From: Rhodospirillales bacterium
GTDB taxonomy: Bacteria; Pseudomonadota; Alphaproteobacteria; Rhodospirillales; Shumkoniaceae
Direction of reading: 5' to 3'
Length of the DNA stretch: 64,000 nt
Assembly: GCA_016776725.1 (NCBI GenBank)
Contig: JADHSV010000007.1
Location: 1 to 64,000 of the forward strand
In this document: positions 24,997 through 33,053 of the stretch, piece after piece
Position numbering within the stretch: the stretch's first letter is position 1
Layout of the letters: each line of letters begins with the position of its first letter
Position numbers and translations under genes: made by a program
The notes under the pieces: model-generated
Seen by the model: only the letters and a program-made list of their open reading frames with translations
What the model was told of the DNA's origin: nothing
Databases searched by the model: none

Positions 24997-26094
24997 CTAT
25001 TGCTGAGCCAGCGCGTCCAGGCCGCCTTCGAAATAGCGGAAGGTATCCATACCGCCAAGGATAACGCCGTCGAACCCCTGGCGGACAACGCCGTATATGT
25101 AGGAATTGGCGTCCCCCGAGATTATCTGGCGCCATTCTGGGTGCCAATACTGCACGAAATACCGATCGGGATTGCCGGGAACAGCGGCGCTGATCCAGCC
25201 CGGTGACCCTTCACGCCAGTGGTCTTTCCAGAAAAAGTCGTCACTGGCAGCCGACGCGATATCGACATACGCGAACACCAGCCGTTTGGCGCCAAGCTTC
25301 TTGTATTTCAGCGTTTCCACAGCTTGCCGTGATAATGGCTTGCCCAGCGAATGAAAAATGTTGACGACGACGAGATCGAAGTTGTTTTCGTGCATCTTGA
25401 GGGCGAACTCGTCCACCCGGCCGAAGCCCGAGGATTCGCGGATCATCAGATAGTTATTGACGGATTTAAGCGAAACCACGCTGTTGGCGCTCTCGCCGTA
25501 GGGGCGGCGGGGGTAGGTGGGAACGGTTGCCATGTCGAGGCCGCGCGAGGGCGAACCGAAAAAAATGAACCCCTCCTTTGCCGCCTGGCGGCGGGCTGCG
25601 TCTACCGTCCGGGGCGTCTTGACGTAGTCCTTGACCAGGACCTTCAAGCCAGCCTTTTTTGCTATGCGGGCCAATGGCAGCAGGCTCTCGCGGCGTTTTT
25701 CCTCGGTTGGCTTGTCCAGTTCCGGTACGCCATAGAAAAGCCCGTCCTGCACGATACCGTTGATGGAACGCATGTAAGTGCGGGCCAGGTGCCGCACGTC
25801 CGGATCGGACGGATCGATCTTCACCAGTAATTCCAGGCCGTTCTCTGGAATCACCATGAAATCTGGGCGGTGGCCTCGCGCGAATTTGCCAATGGATTGC
25901 ACAAAACGGCGCATTTCCTCGCGGAAGTCGAGAACCTGAGAGGTCGCTCCGGACGTGGTTGGAGCGGCATTCTGTTCCTGAATGATTTCTCGGCCCTGGG
26001 CGCGCACACCACTGCGCTGCTGCGCTTCTGCCGGATCCGGCGCGAGCAACAGCAAAATCAGAAATAACAGGGCGAACCTAATTCCGCACATCAT
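24997..26094 (-). CDS. Secreted GH114/TM1410-like glycoside-hydrolase-fold protein
   Basis: This is a 365-residue protein with a signal peptide ending near AEA-QQ. ATG 26094 is chosen because aaagg lies six bases upstream. After a 35-residue linker comes a TIM-barrel of the TM1410/GH114 type: LVKIDPSDPDV, LKVLVKDYVKTPRTV, NNFDLVVVNIFHS, AKRLVFAYVDIASA, the PGWISAAVPGNPDRYFVQYW segment and GFDGVILGGMDTF. GH114 includes endo-alpha-1,4-polygalactosaminidases and relatives of the PelA hydrolase. No exopolysaccharide genes are nearby, so the substrate is open. It converges tail to tail with the histidine kinase gene with 15 bases between them. Confidence 0.78.
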   Translation of the reverse strand: MMCGIRFALLFLILLLLAPDPAEAQQRSGVRAQGREIIQEQNAAPTTSGATSQVLDFREEMRRFVQSIGKFARGHRPDFMVIPENGLELLVKIDPSDPDVRHLARTYMRSINGIVQDGLFYGVPELDKPTEEKRRESLLPLARIAKKAGLKVLVKDYVKTPRTVDAARRQAAKEGFIFFGSPSRGLDMATVPTYPRRPYGESANSVVSLKSVNNYLMIRESSGFGRVDEFALKMHENNFDLVVVNIFHSLGKPLSRQAVETLKYKKLGAKRLVFAYVDIASAASDDFFWKDHWREGSPGWISAAVPGNPDRYFVQYWHPEWRQIISGDANSYIYGVVRQGFDGVILGGMDTFRYFEGGLDALAQQ

Positions 26095-26167
26095 GGCCAA
26101 CCTTTTCCCAGATAGGAGAGGAAAATGCTAGCTTAACCGGCAATTATTGCCAATCTATTGCCAAGCG

Positions 26168-27271
26168 CTACTCCAGCATATTCGCCACATGGTTTGCAAT
26201 GGCCATGGACGCAGTCAGTCCCGGGCTTTCCATGCCGTATAGATTGACCAATCCGGCAACACCGTGGGTTTCGGGGCCGTGGATCATAAAATCGGCGTCG
26301 GGCGCGCCCTGCGGTGACACCTTGGGGCGCACGCCTGTATATCCCGGCTGCAGGGCGCCGTCGGCCAAATCGGCCCAATAGGTGCGAATGGCGGCATAGA
26401 AAAGCTCGGCGCGGGCCGGGTCCACATCGTAGTTGATTTCTTCGATCCATTCGACATCGGGGCCGAATCGGGCCTGGCCACCAAGATCCAGCGACAGATG
26501 CACCCCAAGGCCCCCGTCTTCCGGGATGGGATAAACCAGTCTTGAAAACGGCGCGCGGCCCGTCAGCGTGAAATAGGTGCCCTTGGCCAGATAGCGCGAC
26601 GGGATTGTGTCTTGCGGCAGAAACTCGAAGGACGTGGACAACGCCTGCGCGCCCAGTCCGGCGCTGTTGATAATGATGTCGCATGCCAGATCCATGGGCT
26701 CGTCGCCGTGCACGGAAATGACCTTGGCACCGTTTTCCAGGCGTCCGCCCCACACCGGCGACAGAAACGCGACCATGCCGCTGTTGTCCTCGAGATCACC
26801 CTGATAGGCAAGCATGAGGCGGTGGCTGTCCATGATGCCGGACGACGGGGAATACAGTGCGGCCTTGGCCCTTAGGTTGGGCTCCATGGCGACGGCCTGC
26901 GCGCCATCCAGCCATTCAAGGTCCATCACGCCGTTGGCTTCCGCCTTGGCCTTGATGGCTTCGAGCTTCCCGACCTGCGCGTCATCAGTGGCGACGATCA
27001 GTTTTCCGCAGCGATCATAGCCGACCCCGTGGCTGTCAAAGTACTCATAGAGTTGTCCGCGCCCCTCGACGCACATTTTGGCTTTCAGCGAACCGGTCGG
27101 ATAGTAAATCCCCGCGTGAACGACTTCGCTGTTGCGCGAACTGGTGTCTGAACCGATGGCGTCGGATTCTTCGAGCACGATCACCTCGTGTCCGCGTACG
27201 GCCATTTCGCGGGCAATGGCCAAGCCAATCGCGCCGGCACCGATGACCGCGCACTGAATGGATTCCGTCAC
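26168..27271 (-). CDS. L-2-hydroxyglutarate oxidase-like FAD oxidoreductase
   Basis: This is a 367-residue DAO-family flavoprotein. GTG 27271 is taken as start because ggagg lies seven bases upstream and the FAD motif AVIGAGAIGLAIAREM begins eight residues later; the open frame extends further but without a site. SDTSSRNSEVVHAGIYYP matches the LhgO/YgaF signature, and the C terminus has the second FAD contact GMESPGLTASMAIA. It oxidises an L-2-hydroxy acid, typically L-2-hydroxyglutarate, to the 2-keto acid and passes electrons to the quinone pool or oxygen. It is a single gene, divergent from the NCS1 transporter. Confidence 0.85.
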   Translation of the reverse strand: MTESIQCAVIGAGAIGLAIAREMAVRGHEVIVLEESDAIGSDTSSRNSEVVHAGIYYPTGSLKAKMCVEGRGQLYEYFDSHGVGYDRCGKLIVATDDAQVGKLEAIKAKAEANGVMDLEWLDGAQAVAMEPNLRAKAALYSPSSGIMDSHRLMLAYQGDLEDNSGMVAFLSPVWGGRLENGAKVISVHGDEPMDLACDIIINSAGLGAQALSTSFEFLPQDTIPSRYLAKGTYFTLTGRAPFSRLVYPIPEDGGLGVHLSLDLGGQARFGPDVEWIEEINYDVDPARAELFYAAIRTYWADLADGALQPGYTGVRPKVSPQGAPDADFMIHGPETHGVAGLVNLYGMESPGLTASMAIANHVANMLE

Positions 27272-27422
27272 TGGTTTTCCTCCACCCGTTTTGTCTCGTT
27301 TCGTGTTGCGAGTTGCATATAGGGTGTCACCACCCTTTTGACACCCCTCAATTTTCCGGAAACGCCCGGAAACCACGGTGGTTGAGCGAATCGGCTGGAA
27401 CACTTGCTTTACTGGGGGCGTT

Positions 27423-27449
27423 AATTATTTACGTTAATCGGAAATAATT
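27423..27449. promoter_or_regulatory. AT-rich inverted repeat in the 303-bp gap upstream of the NCS1 gene
   Basis: aattattt (27423-27430) and aaataatt (27442-27449) are reverse complements 11 bases apart, in an AT-rich island in otherwise GC-rich DNA. It lies in the gap 27272-27574 between divergent genes and is a candidate operator or promoter. No further gene is seen in this gap. Confidence 0.45.
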
Positions 27450-27574
27450 TGTTGCCACGGGGATTCGCTGGTGGTATGAACGAATTCATCAAGAATTTGC
27501 CAGTTGAAAATTGTGCGGAAGGCACGACCGTGTGTCCCGCGGATCTCTTGGAATAGTTTTGGGGGAGCTAAACT

Positions 27575-29020
27575 ATGTCAGAGCAAAATCTAGAAATTCA
27601 GAAAATCGATCCGACCCTGTACAACTCGGATCTGGCGCCGGTTCCGTATGAAAAACGTAGCTGGGGCTGGTTCGAGATTTTCAACGTTTGGTCCAACGAT
27701 ATCCAAAGTCTTTTCGGATATACGCTGGCCGCATCTCTGTTCATCACATACGGCTTGAATGGCTGGGCGGTTATGGCCGCCATCATTTTGGCCGGCTTCA
27801 TCATCATGGTGCTGGTGAACCTTTCGGGTCAGCCCAGCGTCAAATACGGTATTCCGTATCCGGTCATGGCGCGCGTCAGTATGGGTGTGCGGGGTGCTAA
27901 CTTCCCGGCCATGATCCGCGCCATCATCGCCATTTTCTGGTACGGCGTTCAGACCTATTTTGCGTCGACGGCCCTCGCCTTGATGCTTAAAGCGTTGTTC
28001 GACGTGGGTGGCGGCGCGACCGTATTCGGGCTGACTGGCGTCGATTGGGTTTCCTACGTTATCGTGTGGCTGTTCCAGATTTACATGTTCTGGCGCGGTA
28101 TCGACTGGATCAAGGGCTTCCTGAACTTTGCCGGTCCGTTCGTTTACGTCGTGATGATCGTTCTGATGGGGATCATCTGGTACAAGGCCGGTGGCGGCCT
28201 GCTCTCGGAAGTTGGCGCCATCTTCAGTGGCGGCGAACCCTACGAGCACGGCTCTTTTGCCGCGTTCCTCGCCATCACGGGCACGATGATCGCCTACTTC
28301 GCCGCGGTCGTCATCAACTACGGTGACTTCTCGCGCTTCGTAAAAACCCAGAAGGACATGAAACTCGGCAACCTTCTCGGCCTGCCGCTTAACGTCGCCT
28401 TCTTCTCGTTCATCGCGCTGTTCGTGACCGCCGGCACCGTCGTTCTGTTCGGTGAAAAGCTGACCAACCCGGCTGACATCATCGAGCGTGTCGATGCCTT
28501 GCCGTTGACCATCATTGCCGCATTGACCTTCTTTGCCGCGACAGTCGGCATCAACCTGGTGGCCAACTTCGTGCCGCCGGCATACGACCTTGCCAACCTG
28601 TGGCCCAGCAAGATCGACTTCAGGATCGGCGGGTTGATCACGGCCATCGTGGCGTTCCCGATTGGCGCCCTCTGGGTTTCGGTCATCAGCACGATCGGCA
28701 TCGCCGGTTTCGTCAACACCCTGGGTGCGGTTCTGGCCCCGGTGTACGGCATTATGATTACCGACTACTATCTGGTGAAGAATGGGAAGCTGGATATCCA
28801 GCAGCTGTTCTCGGCAGATCCCGACGGTAAGTACTTTTATGACAATGGCTGGAACAAGAAGGCGCTGATTGCCTTCGGTCTGGGCGCGATTTTCTCGATC
28901 GGCTCGGTCTGGGTGCCGGCGCTGTCCTTCCTGTCGGGTTATGCGTGGGTGATCGGCGCCATCCTGGGTGCGGTCTTCTACTACGTCATCATGCCCAAGA
29001 ACGGGGCTGCTGCCAGCTGA
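27575..29020 (+). CDS. NCS1-family nucleobase/hydantoin:cation symporter
   Basis: This is a 481-residue membrane protein with about twelve hydrophobic segments. The N-terminal PYEKRSWGWFEIFNVWSNDIQS is typical of NCS1 carriers, as is YGIPYPVMARVSMGVRGAN near residue 90. It imports uracil, cytosine, allantoin, hydantoin or a related ring by sodium or proton symport. The gggggag site precedes ATG 27575. A terminator at 29044 isolates it from the dehydrogenase pair downstream, so a pathway link between them is not assured. No pyrimidine- or hydantoin-degrading gene is adjacent. Confidence 0.92.
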   Translation: MSEQNLEIQKIDPTLYNSDLAPVPYEKRSWGWFEIFNVWSNDIQSLFGYTLAASLFITYGLNGWAVMAAIILAGFIIMVLVNLSGQPSVKYGIPYPVMARVSMGVRGANFPAMIRAIIAIFWYGVQTYFASTALALMLKALFDVGGGATVFGLTGVDWVSYVIVWLFQIYMFWRGIDWIKGFLNFAGPFVYVVMIVLMGIIWYKAGGGLLSEVGAIFSGGEPYEHGSFAAFLAITGTMIAYFAAVVINYGDFSRFVKTQKDMKLGNLLGLPLNVAFFSFIALFVTAGTVVLFGEKLTNPADIIERVDALPLTIIAALTFFAATVGINLVANFVPPAYDLANLWPSKIDFRIGGLITAIVAFPIGALWVSVISTIGIAGFVNTLGAVLAPVYGIMITDYYLVKNGKLDIQQLFSADPDGKYFYDNGWNKKALIAFGLGAIFSIGSVWVPALSFLSGYAWVIGAILGAVFYYVIMPKNGAAAS

Positions 29021-29043
29021 TTATTGTCAGTCGACAGTGAATG

Positions 29044-29080
29044 AAAAAGCCGGTGCGGGGGTGACCCCGCGCCGGTTTTT
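29044..29080 (+). terminator. Terminator after the NCS1 transporter gene
   Basis: aaaaagccgg, then gcgggg, pair with ccccgc and gccggttttt around a short loop, giving A- and T-tracts at both ends. It is a strong rho-independent terminator that can also act on the opposite strand. Confidence 0.9.
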
Positions 29081-29151
29081 CCGTTTCGGCCCATCCGACG
29101 AAGCCGGAATTCGTTGCGCTACAGCCATTCTGTTGCTATGAAAAATCAACA

Positions 29152-29167
29152 ATATTGTTAACAATAT
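29152..29167. promoter_or_regulatory. Perfect 16-bp palindrome, candidate operator for the dehydrogenase pair
   Basis: atattgtt followed by aacaatat is a perfect palindrome centred 59 bases before the D-2-hydroxyacid dehydrogenase start. The TTGTTAACAA core resembles sites bound by dimeric regulators such as GntR/FCD proteins. The regulator is not encoded next to it. Confidence 0.5.
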
Positions 29168-29218
29168 GGCCGGGGGGTTGCCGCGTCTCCACTCCGGTGA
29201 AACTGGGAGGAAATGCGC

Positions 29219-30175
29219 GTGACAAAAGTTGCCGTAACGCAGGCGTTCTTCGGACGCCATAAGGTTTTGCGGGCTGAGCTTCTGGCCAAATATTCGGACG
29301 TGACGTTCAAGGAAACAGACTCGATCCTGGAAGGGCAGGATTTGATCGATTTCCTGCGCGGGCATGACAAGGTCATCATGTCCATCGACAAGTTGTCGCG
29401 CGATGTGATCGAGGCCTTGCCCGAACTGAAGGTCGTCTCGAAGTTCGGTGTCGGGATGGATTCCGTAGACGTTAAGGCCATGGCTGATCATGGTGTCGAG
29501 CTTGGTTGGAAGGGCGGTGTCAACAAGCGCACCGTGTCTGAAATGGCGCTGTGTTACCTGCTGTCGCTGATTCGCAATTATCCGACGGCAAATCTGGATA
29601 TGCGCCAAGGGATCTGGAAGCGGCGTCCGGGCCGCGCGCTGTCGGATCGCACCGTGGGTATTCTGGGCTGCGGATTTATCGGACAGGATCTGGGACGGAT
29701 TCTTAGGTATATGGGCTGCACCGTGCTTGCCCACGACATCCGGGATCATCCTGAGTATTACGAAGAAACCGGAGTTTTGCCGGTCAGTCTGGACGAGTTG
29801 CTGGAACGTTCGGAACTGATATCCGTCCACTTGCCAAACACCAAGCTGACGCGTGGCATTCTGTCGGCGGATCGTCTGGCCCAGATGCAGCCGGGGTCCA
29901 TTCTGGTCAACACCGCGCGCGGCGGACTGATCGACGAGGACGCACTGTTGAAGGCTCTCGAATCCGGCCACCTCGCCTCGGCGGCTATTGACGCCTTCCT
30001 GGCCGAGCCGACCGACAGGCAGGAACTGGTCAACCATCCGAACTTCTTCAGTACGCCACACATGGGCGGACTTTCGGAAGAGGCGGTGATGGCCATGGGC
30101 CGACAGGCCATCGCCGGGCTGGACGATCATCGTCTGCCGTCCCCGGACTGGCCGCCGGACGTGTGGGAGGACTGA
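29219..30175 (+). CDS. D-2-hydroxyacid dehydrogenase (phosphoglycerate-dehydrogenase-like)
   Basis: About 318 residues with the D-isomer-specific 2-hydroxyacid dehydrogenase layout. The NAD site is TVGILGCGFIGQDLGRIL (about residues 140-157). The catalytic arginine is in NTARGGLIDEDAL, a glutamate lies near FLAEPTD and the catalytic histidine is in FFSTPHMGG. GTG 29219 is eight bases from gggagg; an ATG at 29213 is only two bases away, so the GTG is preferred. It reduces a 2-keto acid or oxidises a D-2-hydroxy acid with NAD(P). It overlaps the next gene by one base (TGATG), showing co-translation. Confidence 0.9.
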   Translation: MTKVAVTQAFFGRHKVLRAELLAKYSDVTFKETDSILEGQDLIDFLRGHDKVIMSIDKLSRDVIEALPELKVVSKFGVGMDSVDVKAMADHGVELGWKGGVNKRTVSEMALCYLLSLIRNYPTANLDMRQGIWKRRPGRALSDRTVGILGCGFIGQDLGRILRYMGCTVLAHDIRDHPEYYEETGVLPVSLDELLERSELISVHLPNTKLTRGILSADRLAQMQPGSILVNTARGGLIDEDALLKALESGHLASAAIDAFLAEPTDRQELVNHPNFFSTPHMGGLSEEAVMAMGRQAIAGLDDHRLPSPDWPPDVWED

Positions 30176-30951
30176 TGGAAATTAAATTGAATGGCCGCAG
30201 CGCGATCGTAACCGGCGGAAGCCTGGGGATCGGTCGCGCCGTCGCGGCGCGCTTTGCCGCTTCAGGGGCCAACGTCGCCATCGTGGGCAGGCGCACCGAG
30301 GTGCTTGATGAGGCCCGCGAGGCGATTGCGGCGCAGGCCGGGGCAAAGGTGATCGCCATCTCCGGCGATGTGTCGAGGGCGGATGACTGCGAACGGATTT
30401 TCCACGAGACGAACGATACGTTCGGGAAAGTGGATATTCTCGTAAATAATGCAGGATCATCAAAACGTGGGAGATTTTTAGAAGTTTCCGATAAAACGTG
30501 GGAGGACGATCTTGAGCTAAAACTGTTTGCGGCGATCCGTCTTTGCAGGCTCGCCATCCCCGCCATGCAGGCGCAACGCTGGGGGCGCATCATCAACGTT
30601 CTGAACATCGGAGCCAAGGCCCCGTTGGGCGGGGCCGCGCCAACTGCTGTCAGCCGGGCCGCCGGTATGGCGTTGACCAAGGTTCTGGCCGGTGAATTCG
30701 CCGCCGACAATGTGCTGGTCAATTCCCTGCTGGTGGGGCGCATCCGGTCAAACCAATGGGAAATACGCGCCGAGAACGAGGGTAAGGATATCGAGGAATT
30801 CTACGCCGAAATGGGCGAAACCATGCCGCTGCGCCGCATCGGCACAGCCGAGGAATTTGCCAATATGGCGTGTTTCCTGGCCTCTGACGAGGGCTCCTAT
30901 ATCAATGGAACGGCCATAAACGTGGATGGCGGGGCTTCGCCGGTAGTTTAG
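30175..30951 (+). CDS. Atypical short-chain dehydrogenase lacking the usual Tyr-Lys pair
   Basis: This is a 258-residue SDR. The N-terminal cofactor site TGGSLGIGRA and NNAGSS are normal, and the C-terminal VDGGASP is present. At the active site, alignment by the conserved S-x-A-A stretch puts threonine (about T157) and arginine (about R161) where tyrosine and lysine belong (APTAVSRAAG), and the serine strand reads NVLNIG. A subset of SDRs is known to diverge here. The protein may use other residues or have lost redox activity. It is translationally coupled to the D-2-hydroxyacid dehydrogenase and ends by overlapping a convergent gene by four bases. Confidence 0.82.
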   Translation: MEIKLNGRSAIVTGGSLGIGRAVAARFAASGANVAIVGRRTEVLDEAREAIAAQAGAKVIAISGDVSRADDCERIFHETNDTFGKVDILVNNAGSSKRGRFLEVSDKTWEDDLELKLFAAIRLCRLAIPAMQAQRWGRIINVLNIGAKAPLGGAAPTAVSRAAGMALTKVLAGEFAADNVLVNSLLVGRIRSNQWEIRAENEGKDIEEFYAEMGETMPLRRIGTAEEFANMACFLASDEGSYINGTAINVDGGASPVV

Positions 30952-31706
30952 TTGCCGCCAATTTTCCCCCATTCGCCCGCCATATCGGCATAGCGTTTGT
31001 GAAAATCGGTCAACGTTGGGTCGTTGGCCGTTTTTTTCGCGTAGGCGGTCATTATGGGAAGCTGGTTCCTGGCGAAGGCATAGATATCGACCTTCGCCAG
31101 CCTCGGGATCAGGGTCGAGAAGCTGACGATGACCTGACCACCGCTGGGTTTCATGGCAACCTTTTGAATCTCCATGCGCAGGGACGGCACGCTGTCCAGC
31201 AACCATTCGCCGTAGGGCTTCAAAATGGCTGCGTCGCGGACCAACTGTGCGCGCTCGGCATCGTAGTTCTGTCGATCAAGGATGCTTTTGTCCCGGTAAA
31301 CAACCGGCGCGTCGGGCGAGGTATCGCACATCCATTCGGACCGGGGGATCAACAAATCGGCTTGATCGGCTTCGTCGCGATAGGCCGAGAAGGGCATGGT
31401 CCGGCAACGTAAGGGCTTGGTGGCGTGAATGCCGCACAATCCGTCGGCGGTCAGTTCGGGGCAGGGCAGGGTGGGCGGCAGATAAGCGCAGGGCGAAATC
31501 TGAACAGCGGCCAGTTTGCGTTTTCTCAGCTTTATGGTGATGCCCAGCTCGGCCGTTATGTCGAACGACCGCCCGCCCTGACGAACCGGCGTCCACATGA
31601 CGACCAGCGGAAACCGGTCGGCGTGGGCCAGTGTATCGTCAATGGCCAGCGGCAACTGGCCGTAGCAGCACTTTCCACAGGTGGGGCAGGAGAAGCTGCG
31701 TTCCAT
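30948..31706 (-). CDS. YkgJ-family zinc/iron-chelating cysteine-cluster protein
   Basis: This is a 252-residue protein. The N-terminal CPTCGKCCYGQLPL, then CAYL, CPELTADGLCGIHATKPLRCRTMPFS, form the cysteine-rich pattern of the YkgJ/CxxCxxCC family, thought to chelate zinc or a small iron-sulfur cluster. The C-terminal 110 residues, after VVYRDKSILDRQNYDAERA, are helical without recognised motifs. Function is unknown in the family. It lies seven bases downstream of the YchJ-like gene and is probably co-transcribed with it. Confidence 0.82.
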   Translation of the reverse strand: MERSFSCPTCGKCCYGQLPLAIDDTLAHADRFPLVVMWTPVRQGGRSFDITAELGITIKLRKRKLAAVQISPCAYLPPTLPCPELTADGLCGIHATKPLRCRTMPFSAYRDEADQADLLIPRSEWMCDTSPDAPVVYRDKSILDRQNYDAERAQLVRDAAILKPYGEWLLDSVPSLRMEIQKVAMKPSGGQVIVSFSTLIPRLAKVDIYAFARNQLPIMTAYAKKTANDPTLTDFHKRYADMAGEWGKIGGN

Positions 31707-31713
31707 GGCTGGC

Positions 31714-32196
31714 TCACGCCGCGCAGCATTTTTTGTATTTTTTACCCGATCCGCAGGGGCAGGGCTCGTTGCGGCCCACCTTTTCCACCCGGCGGGGCTC
31801 GCCCTTGGGGTTCATTTTGCCATCCACATAAGCCCAACGCCCTTCTTCGCGGCGGAAATTCGAGCGTTCATGATGAACCATCAATTCGCCGTTTTGTCGG
31901 AAGCGGGCGGCGAATTCCACGGTACCCGCGTCGTCGTTCGTGCCGCCTTCGGCGGTATTGAGTATTTCCAAGCTGACCCATTCCACCGAATTTGCCGTGC
32001 TTTCGGCGGCCGAGCGGTTGAAGCCGTCTTTCACGTCGCTGGCATGGGTATTTTCGATGTGGTCCAGATCGCCACGAACAAAGGCCGTGAAGCGCGAGCG
32101 CATCAACGCTTCCGGGGTGGGGGCGGGCGCACCCTCCAGAAAGGGGCCGCAGCATTGTTCAAATGCGGAACCGGAACCGCACGGACACTCGGTCAT
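31714..32196 (-). CDS. YchJ-family SEC-C motif protein (UPF0225)
   Basis: This is a 160-residue protein with a cysteine-rich metal motif at both ends: [19 protein letters not shown] at the start and the SEC-C sequence [13 protein letters not shown] at the C terminus. The central YchJ domain contains [17 protein letters not shown] motifs bind zinc and occur in SecA and other proteins; YchJ itself has no settled biochemical role. It diverges from the rhodanese gene over a 180-bp gap. Confidence 0.88.
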   Translation of the reverse strand: MTECPCGSGSAFEQCCGPFLEGAPAPTPEALMRSRFTAFVRGDLDHIENTHASDVKDGFNRSAAESTANSVEWVSLEILNTAEGGTNDDAGTVEFAARFRQNGELMVHHERSNFRREEGRWAYVDGKMNPKGEPRRVEKVGRNEPCPCGSGKKYKKCCAA

Positions 32197-32301
32197 GACA
32201 TACGTCTTCCTTGTTTCTAATCGCCGTTAACCGACGAGGTTTCCGATCCGGCAGTATCCTACAGGGTTTTTCCGGCCCGGAAAGCCGGGAAATACTCGCC
32301 C

Positions 32302-32329
32302 TTGACATAAATGCGAATAGTTCTAATTT
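32302..32329 (+). promoter_or_regulatory. Sigma-70-like promoter of the rhodanese gene
   Basis: TTGACA at 32302-32307 is followed after 16 bases by TAATTT at 32324-32329, 47 bases before the rhodanese start. The -35 box is a perfect consensus match. Confidence 0.6.
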
Positions 32330-32376
32330 GCAGAGTCTCAGCCATATTGGCCGGGGCTGTGTGGAAAGGGCGAAAA

Positions 32377-32718
32377 ATGAGCATTCGGGGTGTTGATCCA
32401 ATCACGCTGAAACAATGGATTGATCAAGGCGATGCTGTCCTTGTGGATGTGCGTGAGGACGAAGAATACGCGGACGAGCATATTGCAATGGCTCATCATC
32501 TGCCGTTGTCGTCCTTCGATCCGGCGAAAATACCGGGTCATAAGGGCAGGGTTGTTGTTTATCATTGCGCCAGCGGCAGGCGCACGGCCCACTTTGGCGC
32601 GCAACTGACAACTGCTGTTCCTGCGGCAGGCGATGTTTATCATCTGGACGGCGGTATCTACGCGTGGAAAGAGGCCGGTCTCGCCACCAATAGCCGTGGT
32701 GTTGCCAACGCCGCCTAA
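32377..32718 (+). CDS. Single-domain rhodanese (sulfurtransferase)
   Basis: This is a 113-residue cytoplasmic rhodanese. ATG 32377 follows aaaggg; an upstream in-frame ATG has no site. The domain shows VDVREDEEYADEHI near residue 26 and the active-site loop HCASGRRT, in which the cysteine carries the persulfide. It accepts and donates sulfane sulfur, for example in sulfide detoxification or thiol-cofactor synthesis. The gene stands alone behind its own promoter. No sulfide:quinone reductase or persulfide dioxygenase is next to it. Confidence 0.92.
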   Translation: MSIRGVDPITLKQWIDQGDAVLVDVREDEEYADEHIAMAHHLPLSSFDPAKIPGHKGRVVVYHCASGRRTAHFGAQLTTAVPAAGDVYHLDGGIYAWKEAGLATNSRGVANAA

Positions 32719-32751
32719 ACCTGCTCCGCTTACCCGCGCCCTTGATCTCCC

Positions 32752-32790
32752 GAAAAAAAGCCCCCGCTTCAAAAGAGGCGGGGGCTATAT
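32752..32790 (-). terminator. Terminator between the rhodanese gene and the EamA gene
   Basis: agcccccgcttc pairs with gaggcgggggct through 12 base pairs around aaaa. An eight-A run precedes it, which reads as a T-run on the minus strand, so it chiefly serves the leftward EamA transcript. On the plus strand it is followed only by atata. Confidence 0.8.
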
Positions 32791-32891
32791 AAGGATACGA
32801 GCAAACCTGACTGGCTGGACGAATGCAGAACCAACCAATCGCCAACAGGTTACGGGGCTAGTGCGTCCGACACATTGAAATTTCTTAATTT

Positions 32892-33037
32892 GAGCCCGTT
32901 TAACCGATGGCGGCCCCACTGGCTTCCTGGGCATCGTCAGCGAGCCCTTGCGATGCGACGGCATCGCGGCGTCCCCACTTCCTAGCCAGAAAGTCAGTGG
33001 GGCCGTCTCAGTGACTCCGTATTGGTTAAACGGGCTC
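32892..33037. repeat. 146-bp MITE-like inverted-repeat element
   Basis: gagcccgtttaacc (32892-32905) and ggttaaacgggctc (33024-33037) are perfect 14-bp terminal inverted repeats. Inside, cggccccactg (32911-32921) pairs with cagtggggccg (32995-33005), and ctggct (32919-32924) pairs with agccag (32984-32989). The whole could fold into one long hairpin or behave as a non-autonomous mobile element. No target duplication is evident at the edges. Together with the terminator at 32752, this accounts for the 335-bp gene-free gap 32719-33053. Confidence 0.75.
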
Positions 33038-33053
33038 TAGCCTGCGGAAAGAA

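Noticed and set aside
27421-27441. CtrA-type TTAA-N7-TTAA box upstream of the NCS1 gene
   Set aside because: The two TTAA halves are nine bases apart instead of seven, so the consensus is not met.
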